From contig DATKMG010000124.1 of NCBI GenBank assembly GCA_035541995.1, positions 1 to 17,562 of the forward strand: a stretch of DNA of 17,562 nt, given 5' to 3'. Under the pieces are notes generated by a model that worked only from the letters and a program-made list of their open reading frames with translations, searched no databases and was not told the origin of the DNA. The DNA is from DATKMG01 sp035541995 (lineage in GTDB: Bacteria > Acidobacteriota > Terriglobia > Versatilivoradales > Versatilivoraceae). The position numbers and the translations under genes are program-made. Of this stretch, positions 9,501-15,455 are shown piece after piece (position 1 is the stretch's first letter; each line of letters begins with the position of its first letter).

Positions 9501-9807
9501 GATGCGGTCGTTCAGCTATGCAGGCTATGCGGGGCTGATGACTTTCACGGCCCGCCGAGCCCCCGATTTCGAGAAACTCGAGCCATGGGCCAACTTGTGG
9601 GAGACATCTTCCACTGCCGAGTTTCTCCGGGCCTACCATGGACTTGCGCATGGGGCGAAGTTCTTGCCGTCGGATCTGGTCGCATTCCGTTCCTTGCTGG
9701 AAGCTTTTCTACTGGATAAGGCACTCTACGAATTACGACATGAATTGAATCATCGTCCGAGTTGGGTGCGCATACCGCTGTATGGCATTCTGTCGCTGAA
9801 TCTATAA
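6505..9807 (+). CDS. treS: Trehalose synthase (TreS) - maltokinase (Mak) fusion protein
   Basis: The 1100-residue cytoplasmic protein fuses two enzymes. TreS (GH13, about 10-550) interconverts maltose and trehalose. Its signatures are PLWYKDAVIYELHVKAFYDS, NNDGIGDFEGL, GYDISDY, GVDGLRLDAIPYL (nucleophile D208), LAEANQWP (E250), FLRNHDELTLEMV (D316) and GDRNGVRTPMQWNADRNGGF. The Mak half (about 570-1095) uses ATP to make maltose-1-phosphate. It starts with the N-cap LSEYLPQQRWFGGKSR and shows LILKLFRR (K745, probable ATP-binding lysine), the catalytic loop RIHGDYHLGQVL (D957) and metal-binding DFEGEPGRSLAERR (D974). ATG 6505 was chosen because AGGAGG/GAGGAG (6489-6496) lies 8-10 bases upstream; an in-frame ATG at 6424 lacks this. 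Such fusions are known in several phyla. The Mak product normally feeds GlgE, which is absent here. The Mak half is clearly GC-richer than treY. Confidence 0.95.
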   Translation: MKRAGSAAEPLWYKDAVIYELHVKAFYDSNNDGIGDFEGLIQKLDYLQELGVTCLWLLPFFPSPLRDDGYDISDYVSIHPSYGTMEDFQTFLVAAHERGLQVIIELVINHTSEQHPWFQAARQAPPGSPERNFYVWSDTDQKYKDARIIFTDTEKSNWTWDPVAKAYFWHRFFSHQPDLNYDNPAVLEEVLKVMRFWLDLGVDGLRLDAIPYLVERDATNCENLPETHALIRKIRSEMDADYANRMILAEANQWPADVLPYFGEGDECHMAFHFPLMPRIFMALRLEDRLPITEIMAQTPDIPENCQWGLFLRNHDELTLEMVSDDERDYMYMAYSADPRMRINIGIRRRLAPLMDNNRRRIELLSSLLFSFPGTPILYYGDEIGMGDNIYIGDRNGVRTPMQWNADRNGGFSRATPGKLYTPVIMDPVYGYQAINVEAQQSDPSSLLNWMRNMISLRKLFRVFGRGRFEFLQPANRKVLAYLRRHEDEHVLFVANLSRFAQPVELNLSMLEGMRPVEMLGYVDFPPIGKNPYPLTLSPYGFMWFELQKIAGPDEIRRSEPESVLDVSRGWVSVFDGPEHEILERELSEYLPQQRWFGGKSRRIQRTSIADWAQFEELSSVLLLVDVIYEDQGSETYFIPLAMSFGPPAIDLQRAAPQSVLSTLISGDGEGILHDAFFDDNSCVAFLSCIENRRLIRAQSGLIRGVPSPAFGDTRGPADPPLPVIRGSAEQNNSSVVYGDRLILKLFRRQEAGPNPDCEIGKYLTERAHFNFIPPFAGSIDYVGQGGRPTPLAMLQGLVPNQGDGWKWTLEELDRYYEDCAPVPYPSSVETRKKSWFELFETGTSGLARERLGLYLDSAAVLGQRTAEMHLALAAATDDPELAPEPLGHQDLRLLASELRQRAICAFDVLKENLSRLPDDIVEQSGLLLSQRRRFLDRFSRLEDLRLKALRTRIHGDYHLGQVLRVKNDYVILDFEGEPGRSLAERRAKQSPLKDVAGMMRSFSYAGYAGLMTFTARRAPDFEKLEPWANLWETSSTAEFLRAYHGLAHGAKFLPSDLVAFRSLLEAFLLDKALYELRHELNHRPSWVRIPLYGILSLNL

Positions 9808-9841
9808 GGACAGAAATTGTACGAGCTTCTCGGTGAGATTG

Positions 9842-11113
9842 ATGCCGGAAATAGAGGCGATCCCCCAAGAGACAAAGGAGCGAATCGAACAAATCGGTGC
9901 TGCCGATCTGGTCATCGGTATTTCCAGTGCTGGTGGCGGCGAGCAAACCGGCGCCACGCTCGAGGTAGTGCGCGCCGCAATCAAGCGACCATCATCTCCA
10001 AGAACTGTATTGGTACATGCCGGGGACCCGAAGCTTGAAGACACTCTGGACGATGGTTTCGCTTCGGACGGCTCATTGAGATTCCTGCGTTGTCCTGCCC
10101 TTGGGGCCGAGCATCTCCCGGGGATACCTAATGGGCTATCCGACGCCAGCCGGGCGCTGTTCACCATCAGCAAAAGCCTTGGAGCACGGGCTTGCGCTCT
10201 ACTTGCCTCAGACATGGGAGTATTTGAGGAAAACCGCCTTCTCCATCTGATACGACCCGTATTAGAGCTCAATTTTGACCTCGTTGTTCCATGGTACGCG
10301 AGACATCAACTCGAGGGATTGCTCAACACGAGCATCATTTGTCCGTTGACACGCTCGTTGTACGGGAAACGAATCCGCTGGCCGGCTGCCTCCGATTTCG
10401 GCTTCTCAGCTCGCCTGATCGAGCGCTATCTCATCCCCGAGGCACCTGCATTTGCTGCGAGCCGGAGAGGTCAACTGATCTGGATGGTCACTACGGCAGT
10501 CTCCGAAGGGTTCGAGGTCTGCCAGGCTCGTGTCAAAGCAGGAGCCCAACCCCCGAAAGACCCGCCGGACTTAAGTTCTGCGCTGGCTCAAATCGCGGGA
10601 GCTGTCTTCACTGATATGGAGCGCACTGCGGCGATTTGGCAAAGGGTTCGCGGGTCACAGCCGGTCCGCACCTTTGGCACAGAACCGGATGTGCCCGCAG
10701 GGGCCTTTGCCGGAGGTGTGCAGTCCATGGTTGAGTCTTTTCAAAGGGGCTTTCAAAACCTCCAAGAGGTCTGGAGTTTGATACTGCCGCCGGCGACTCT
10801 GCTTGAACTGAAGAAGCTAACACGGCTGCCTTCAGACCATTTTCATTTATCGGACGAGTTGTGGGCACGAATTGTCTTCGATTTTGCGTTAGGTCACAGG
10901 TTGCGGGTCATCAACCGCGATCACCTCCTTCGTGCTATTACACCGTTGTACCTGGCATGGGTGGCCTCCTATGCCTCGGAAGTTCAAGCTAACAGTACGG
11001 CTTCGGCAGTAGCGGCGACGGACCACCGGGTCGAACAACTCTGTGTGGCCTACGAGACTCAGAAGCCCTATCTCTTGTCGCGGTGGCGTTGGCCTGACCG
11101 ATTCAGTTCGTAA
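9842..11113 (+). CDS. Glycosyltransferase-like protein (GT-A fold, GT2/GT81-like), possibly altered active site
   Basis: The 423-residue soluble protein resembles the GT2/GT81-like group that includes glucosyl- and mannosyl-glycerate-type enzymes. Supporting features are DLVIGISS near residue 25, ASRALFTISKSLGARACALLASD, a central ELNFDLVVPWYARHQLEG, CPLTRSLYGKRIRWP and ASDFGFSARLIERYL, and a helical C-terminal part ending ITPLYLAWVASYASE. Where such enzymes normally carry a DxD metal site, this one has A122-S123-D124, and the usual Gly/Lys-rich nucleotide-binding segment appears changed (IPNGLSDASRAL). Activity is therefore uncertain. It starts 34 bases after treS-mak and is probably cotranscribed, which suggests a role in sugar or compatible-solute metabolism. 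ATG 9842 has GGTGAG 4 bases upstream; an in-frame GTG at 9833 is the alternative. Donor and acceptor cannot be read from the sequence. Confidence 0.65.
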   Translation: MPEIEAIPQETKERIEQIGAADLVIGISSAGGGEQTGATLEVVRAAIKRPSSPRTVLVHAGDPKLEDTLDDGFASDGSLRFLRCPALGAEHLPGIPNGLSDASRALFTISKSLGARACALLASDMGVFEENRLLHLIRPVLELNFDLVVPWYARHQLEGLLNTSIICPLTRSLYGKRIRWPAASDFGFSARLIERYLIPEAPAFAASRRGQLIWMVTTAVSEGFEVCQARVKAGAQPPKDPPDLSSALAQIAGAVFTDMERTAAIWQRVRGSQPVRTFGTEPDVPAGAFAGGVQSMVESFQRGFQNLQEVWSLILPPATLLELKKLTRLPSDHFHLSDELWARIVFDFALGHRLRVINRDHLLRAITPLYLAWVASYASEVQANSTASAVAATDHRVEQLCVAYETQKPYLLSRWRWPDRFSS

Positions 11114-11120
11114 TGATCGA

Positions 11121-11183
11121 AAGGAGGTATGAGGAATGTGGAATCAACTGCAGCAAGCTCTGGCCGAATCGCTCGCCCTCTAA
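11121..11183 (+). other. Strong ribosome binding site with 15-codon ORF (leader peptide or gene relic)
   Basis: AAGGAGGT at 11121-11128 is the strongest Shine-Dalgarno sequence in the window. Eight bases after AGGAGG lies ATG 11136, which opens an ORF of only 15 codons, MWNQLQQALAESLAL, ending at TAA 11181-11183. It begins 22 bases after the stop of the glycosyltransferase-like gene. Just downstream, another frame reads IIVNSANLPAV. Joined across a frameshift, this looks like a continuous amphipathic N-terminus of the kind seen at the start of small-conductance mechanosensitive channel proteins. It may be a decayed gene start or a translated leader peptide; neither is proven. Confidence 0.35.
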
Positions 11184-11251
11184 TCATAGTCAATTCGGCC
11201 AATCTCCCTGCTGTCTGTCAGTCCGTGGCAGGGATGTTCAAGGGAGAATTC

Positions 11252-13915
11252 ATGCGAATCAGCTTGATCATTGCAGGGTTGGCACTATGGAGTAACCTCA
11301 TTGTTGCCGCAGAGAGCCGGCGCATTGCCATCGAATGGCGGGAAGGGAAGCCACAAGGCGAGATCACGATCACACGCGGTTCACTCCGAAGTTTGCAGGT
11401 GGCGGGGGGGAATGGGAAATTAATCGGGGAATACAGTTTCAACGCAGCGGCCGAAGGGCCCTTCCGCTTGGAGGTTCAACTCAATGGTTCTGAGGTCGCC
11501 TATGGTCCTGCCGCTGCCATTGTCACAGTCAAAACTCTCAAGAATCCCTTCAGTTTCTTTTTGCGCGATGTTCGCATGGAACACCCTATCTTCATCCCTC
11601 AATATGGCGTGGCTGTGACCGAGGCCCGCGATGGGCGTTCCTGCCAGAAGATAGAGTCCGATCTGCAGGCGCGCGGCCTCGAAAGCAAGCTGGAGAAGAT
11701 CTCTTCCGAACCCGAAGAGAGCTACGATTCCGCTGCTGCCAATACTCGAAGTGTCAGCTGTCAAACCTGGCTGGGGCTCAGTCGCGACATCCGCATTTTT
11801 GGGGTTGGCGAGAGATTGGACTGGATTCAGCCGCGAATGCACGGCCAGGAAATCGCCCTGCCGGAAACTGACAACAAACCCTGCCGCTACCAATTTCTCA
11901 TGGGACGGGGATGGGGAGCTGTCGATAGAATCTCTCGCCGCCTCGAGGAAGGGGTTCTACCCATCCTACGCGGAACACTCATCGACGATGACATCACCTA
12001 CAATCTCACCGCTTTCGTGACTCTCGAGACTCAGCCCTTGATCCAGGAAAACCTGCGCGGCACGCACTTCCTGGTAGCGGACGGATACGGACTGGGACAC
12101 ATGTTCACGCGGGAGCAACAGGCTCACTACGATACTTTGTCGCCTGCTGAATTGGCCCGGACGGAGGAAACCGTACTGTTCATCCGCATCAGCGCGGTGA
12201 ATGAATCTGCCGTCCCGCGTTATGCCTTTTTCAAGAATCCCGCTCCGGACGCCCCCAGCAAATACCATCTTGATGGGGTCAGCGGATTGGCCACTTATGA
12301 TTCCGGCCGGGTTTTTGCGATTTCTGAACTGAATGGCAAATCCATGTCGGAGGAAGAGGTTGCCATCGATTTAAAGCCGGGAGAGACGGCCGTATTCGAT
12401 GTTCGAATCCCCAACCGGCCCATCTCATATGAACGAGCCCTAAAATTGCGGGAGGCTTCGTTTGAAGGGCGCCATGCCGAATGCCACCGTTTCTGGCAGC
12501 AGAAACTCTCAACTGCCGCCCAGATCCGACTTCCAGAACAGCGGATCGACGAAATGCTGCGCGCCGGCTTGCTCCACCTCGATCTGGTGACCTACGGCCT
12601 GGAACCGGAAGGTACGATTACCGCCACCATCGGGGTTTACAGTGCCATCGGTTCGGAAAGCTCCCCCATCATCCAATTCATGGATTCCATGGGATGGCAT
12701 GACACCGCTAGGCGTGCGCTCACCTATTTCCTCGACAAACAACATGAAGATGGTTTTATTCAAAATTTTGGCGGCTACATGCTGGAAACGGGCGCTGCGC
12801 TCTGGAGCATGGGGGAGCACTATCGGTACACCCGCGATGAGGCCTGGGTTAGGCAAATCGAGCCCAAACTCCTCAAAGCCTGCGAATACCTGCATAACTG
12901 GCGATCTCGAAATCTTCGGGAGGAATTACGCGGGAAGGGCTATGGGATGCTGGAAGGGAAAACGGCGGACCCCGAAGATCCCTTTCGTTCTTTTATGCTG
13001 AACGGTTATACCTATCTTGGCATGGCCCGCGTGGGGGAAATGTTGGCCGGAGTGGATCCGGGAGAGTCCGCTAAATGGCGCCGCGAAGCCGCTGCCCTGA
13101 AAGAGGATATTCGAAATGCCCTTTTTGAAGTCATGGGCCGATCCCCGGTTATCCCTCTGGCCAATGGAACCTGGTGTCCGACTGCTCCCCCCTGGGTTGA
13201 GTACCGCGGTCCATTGGCACTGTTCGCAGATGGAGGCAAATGGTTCACACATGGCGCCATGGTCAGCCGGGACTCTTTGTTGGGACCGCTTTACCTCATT
13301 TTTCAGGAAATCCTCGACCCCCGGGAGCCGGCCTCCACCTTCTTGCTCAACTTTCACAATGACCTGATGACCACGCGGAATGTGGCCTTCAGCCAACCTT
13401 ATTACAGCCGTCATCCCATCTCGCATCTGAGGCGCGGCGAAGTGAAACCATTCCTTAAGGCATACTATAATACCATGGCCAGCCTGGCGGACCGTCAAAC
13501 CTATACTTTCTGGGAGCACTACTTTGGTGCCAGCCCGCATAAGACTCATGAAGAAGGTTGGTTCCTCATGGATACTCGCTGGATGCTTTACCTGGAACAG
13601 GGCGCAGGTATTGACCTGCTTCCGGGTGTCCCCCGGGCGTACCTTGAGAACGGCAAAAGCATCGAACTGATCAAAGTCGCCACCTACTTCGGCCCCCTAT
13701 CGTTACGCGTAGATTCGAATCTGGATCAGGGCTACATTCGGGCAACTGTGGAATGTCCGGGAGAACGCAAGCCGGACTATGTTGAGCTTCGCATCCCGCA
13801 TCCCCAAGGAAGGAAAGCTGTCCAGGTTAGAGGTGGCACATACAATCCTGAAACTGAGCGGGTCCGCATTGCGCCGTTTACAGGAAGGGCGGAAATCGTT
13901 GCAGTTTATGATTGA
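11252..13915 (+). CDS. Secreted protein with six-hairpin-glycosidase-like C-terminal half
   Basis: The 887-residue protein starts with a clear signal peptide (MRISLIIAGLALWSNLIVAA, cleavage near residue 20), so it acts outside the cytoplasm. Residues about 25-420 look beta-rich. From about 430 to 800 the sequence has alternating helices with the feel of an (alpha/alpha)6 barrel: RIDEMLRAGLLHLDL, DSMGWHDTARRALTYFLD, LETGAALWSMGEHYRYTRD and FMLNGYTYLGMARVGEML. Candidate catalytic acids are E512, E755 and E767/E768, but I cannot assign them. A short beta-rich tail follows. The architecture resembles GH15/GH63/GH78/GH95-type enzymes without a clear match to one family. ATG 11252 was chosen because AGGGAG (11241-11246) lies 5 bases upstream and the signal peptide starts there; in-frame ATG 11129 would bury it. 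Its substrate is unknown; the context suggests a glucan or another polysaccharide. Confidence 0.6.
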   Translation: MRISLIIAGLALWSNLIVAAESRRIAIEWREGKPQGEITITRGSLRSLQVAGGNGKLIGEYSFNAAAEGPFRLEVQLNGSEVAYGPAAAIVTVKTLKNPFSFFLRDVRMEHPIFIPQYGVAVTEARDGRSCQKIESDLQARGLESKLEKISSEPEESYDSAAANTRSVSCQTWLGLSRDIRIFGVGERLDWIQPRMHGQEIALPETDNKPCRYQFLMGRGWGAVDRISRRLEEGVLPILRGTLIDDDITYNLTAFVTLETQPLIQENLRGTHFLVADGYGLGHMFTREQQAHYDTLSPAELARTEETVLFIRISAVNESAVPRYAFFKNPAPDAPSKYHLDGVSGLATYDSGRVFAISELNGKSMSEEEVAIDLKPGETAVFDVRIPNRPISYERALKLREASFEGRHAECHRFWQQKLSTAAQIRLPEQRIDEMLRAGLLHLDLVTYGLEPEGTITATIGVYSAIGSESSPIIQFMDSMGWHDTARRALTYFLDKQHEDGFIQNFGGYMLETGAALWSMGEHYRYTRDEAWVRQIEPKLLKACEYLHNWRSRNLREELRGKGYGMLEGKTADPEDPFRSFMLNGYTYLGMARVGEMLAGVDPGESAKWRREAAALKEDIRNALFEVMGRSPVIPLANGTWCPTAPPWVEYRGPLALFADGGKWFTHGAMVSRDSLLGPLYLIFQEILDPREPASTFLLNFHNDLMTTRNVAFSQPYYSRHPISHLRRGEVKPFLKAYYNTMASLADRQTYTFWEHYFGASPHKTHEEGWFLMDTRWMLYLEQGAGIDLLPGVPRAYLENGKSIELIKVATYFGPLSLRVDSNLDQGYIRATVECPGERKPDYVELRIPHPQGRKAVQVRGGTYNPETERVRIAPFTGRAEIVAVYD

Positions 13916-13969
13916 GGGGTGAAATGCGATGCTGTATTTGAGGCTGTGAATCGGGAGCGAATGCTTGAA

Positions 13970-14003
13970 CTGAAGTCAGGGATGCTTTTCTGACGGCCTT
14001 CAG
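13970..14003. terminator. Hairpin between convergent genes, possible bidirectional terminator
   Basis: CTGAAGTCAG (13970-13979) pairs with CTGA (13990-13993) and CTTCAG (13998-14003), leaving a 4-base bulge and a 10-base loop ending in TTTT. It lies between the stop of the secreted glycosidase-like gene and the stop of the convergent - strand gene, overlapping the latter. There is no strong T tract after the stem, so termination is only suggested. Confidence 0.3.
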
Positions 14004-14419
14004 AGCACGCCGAGCGACCGAAGTTCCTCATCCGAGATGGGCGTCGCAGACTCCCATACCACTTTGGGAGAGAGCTGAAGCTTCCGGGCTAGTTCTTTTA
14101 TTCCCTCTTCGGACATGACCGAGGGAGGCCCGAGATCTTCATCCTCCACGTAACAACTGCCTGGGAAAACCTCTGCTGGACTTATAACGCCTCGAAGAAC
14201 ACTGCCGATCAAGGGCGTTGGTTCGTTCCATTCGATGTCGGGTCGAGCATCATGAAGTGAGATTTTTTCCCTCGACTCCTTCCAGTGATCAAATGATATC
14301 TGAGCAAGTTCCCGGGAAGAAAAAGTTCCCAGCACGTGATAATGCCCGTCAACAGTCGCTGCAGCAAGGAATTTCCAGTTGCAGACGGGCACGATTTGCA
14401 GGTCATAAGAACGCATCAT
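14000..14419 (-). CDS. Hypothetical protein (139 aa)
   Basis: I do not recognise this protein. It has 139 residues, no signal peptide, no membrane segment and no cysteine or histidine cluster suggesting metal binding. The N-terminal half (LQIVPVCNWKFLAAATVDGHYHVLGTFSS) looks like a small beta-rich domain; the C-terminal half is acidic with helix-like ELARKLQLSP and ends ISDEELRSLGVL. The balanced composition and the position between convergent and divergent neighbours argue for a real gene. Two consecutive ATG codons (14419 and 14416) could start it, with no Shine-Dalgarno sequence upstream. A TATACT box on the - strand (14432-14427) ends 7 bases before the first ATG, so a leaderless transcript is possible. 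It is divergent from dinB. Confidence 0.55.
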   Translation of the reverse strand: MMRSYDLQIVPVCNWKFLAAATVDGHYHVLGTFSSRELAQISFDHWKESREKISLHDARPDIEWNEPTPLIGSVLRGVISPAEVFPGSCYVEDEDLGPPSVMSEEGIKELARKLQLSPKVVWESATPISDEELRSLGVL

Positions 14420-14426
14420 AGCGGCT

Positions 14427-14432
14427 AGTATA
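14427..14432 (-). promoter_or_regulatory. Possible -10 box of a leaderless gene
   Basis: TATACT on the - strand lies 7 bases before the tandem ATGs of the 139-residue gene. There is no Shine-Dalgarno sequence and no good -35 element (the nearest, TTGCCT, is 20 bases away). The spacing would put the transcription start at or next to the start codon. Confidence 0.25.
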
Positions 14433-14598
14433 CGTTAGGAAGGTTGAAGTCGAGGCAAGAAAACTTGGTTCCGGATTTGACGTGCATTAGCTGTGTGGAA
14501 TTGGTCCCATCTGGTCCTTCGGTCTGCTGAATCGAACTGTCGAGCAGGGGAACTTAATTCCAACAGGTGAGCTGACCTGACACTTCCCATCCGGGGGC

Positions 14599-14616
14599 GT
14601 CTGCAAGTCGGCAGAC
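14599..14616. promoter_or_regulatory. Inverted repeat upstream of the dinB promoter, possible operator
   Basis: GTCTGC-AAGTCG-GCAGAC is a perfect 6-bp dyad ending 7 bases before the -35 box of the dinB-like gene. A second dyad with the same GCAG core lies over the -10 box. The arrangement fits a pair of regulator sites, but I cannot name the regulator. Confidence 0.3.
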
Positions 14617-14623
14617 TGGCGAT

Positions 14624-14653
14624 TTGACAATACTGTCGGGCGGCAGCTAAACT
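14624..14653 (+). promoter_or_regulatory. Promoter of the dinB-like gene, with a dyad over the -10 box
   Basis: A perfect TTGACA (14624-14629) and TAAACT (14648-14653, 4 of 6) are 18 bases apart. The predicted start near 14660 gives a leader of about 24 bases carrying GGAGGA (14670-14675). The -10 box lies inside GGCAG-CTAAA-CTGCC (14642-14656), so a protein bound to this dyad would block the polymerase. Confidence 0.55.
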
Positions 14654-14683
14654 GCCCCCAAGACCCAATGGAGGATCACAACA

Positions 14684-15250
14684 ATGACTTACTACGGTTC
14701 AAAGGAACTGGCTGACAGCTTTCGCACAGTGCGGAAGAACACAATCGTCATAGCCGAGGAGATTCCCGAGGAGCACTACAGCTTCCGGGCGGCACCCGAG
14801 ACACGAACCGTGGCGCAGACGTTGACGCATATCGCCGTGATGCCGCGTTTGCCCGAGCACATTCACTTTATCGAACGGAGAACCACCCTCGATGGCTTCG
14901 ATTTCTTTGGTTTCATAGCTGCGCTGAAGGCCGAGGAACAGGTAGCTCGTTCGAAGGCGGAGATCCTTGCTCTGTTGCGTACAGGCGGCGAGAAGTTTTC
15001 CCAATTGCTGGAGGGTATAGGGGAAGATTTCCTGAGCCAGCGTGTAGCTTACCCGCAGGGGATGATGCCCCCCGACAAATCCCGGTTTGAGATGCTGATG
15101 AGCACCAAGGAGCACGAGATGCATCACCGTGGACAGCTCATGCTGATGGAACGCCTGTTGGGCTTGGTACCGCACCTGACCCGCGAAATGCAGGCTCGGA
15201 TTGCCACCATGCAGGCCAACGAAGGGAATGCTGCCAGCAGCCACAATTGA
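14684..15250 (+). CDS. DinB-family (DinB/YfiT-like four-helix) putative metal-binding protein
   Basis: The 188-residue soluble protein belongs to the DinB superfamily of four-helix-bundle proteins, which typically bind a divalent metal through three histidines. Some members are thiol transferases and many have no known substrate; despite the name it is unrelated to DNA polymerase IV. Candidate ligands are H49 in TVAQTLTHIAVMP, and H144 and H148 in STKEHEMHHRGQLMLMERLL, the family's hallmark HxxxHRGQ motif. The N-terminal helix (ELADSFRTVRKNTIVIAEEI) and the FRAAPETRTVAQ loop also fit. ATG 14684 has GGAGGA (14670-14675) 8 bases upstream. The gene has its own promoter with two dyads and is likely monocistronic. 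DinB paralogues are often abundant in Acidobacteriota genomes. Confidence 0.85.
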   Translation: MTYYGSKELADSFRTVRKNTIVIAEEIPEEHYSFRAAPETRTVAQTLTHIAVMPRLPEHIHFIERRTTLDGFDFFGFIAALKAEEQVARSKAEILALLRTGGEKFSQLLEGIGEDFLSQRVAYPQGMMPPDKSRFEMLMSTKEHEMHHRGQLMLMERLLGLVPHLTREMQARIATMQANEGNAASSHN

Positions 15251-15338
15251 TTTCGAAGCAAAAAGAACAGTCGTCAGGCGATTTTTTTCCGGATCCTTCT
15301 CGAGTTTTCGCCCCTGTCTCATGGTTGGTCAAACTCAA

Positions 15339-15368
15339 TTGCGTTCATTTGGAGCCTGCCGTTTTAAT
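15339..15368 (+). promoter_or_regulatory. Weak candidate promoter for the M28 peptidase gene
   Basis: TTGCGT (15339-15344, 3 of 6) and TTTAAT (15363-15368, 5 of 6) are 18 bases apart in the 205-base gap after the dinB-like gene. A TGGAGC/GCTCCA inverted repeat (15350-15355 with 15395-15400) overlaps it. The -35 match is poor, so this is tentative. Confidence 0.25.
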
Positions 15369-15455
15369 GCACCTTTGTACAGTTGAAGATGGAAGCTCCA
15401 TGATGGCGGCGTGGAGTCAAGACACAGACTGGTTGCTAGCCAAACGGAGACAATC

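Noticed and set aside
11129..11251. In-frame ATG 11129 as start of the secreted glycosidase-like protein
   Set aside because: The Shine-Dalgarno sequence touches this ATG with 1-base spacing, and the extra 41 residues would hide the signal peptide that begins at 11252.
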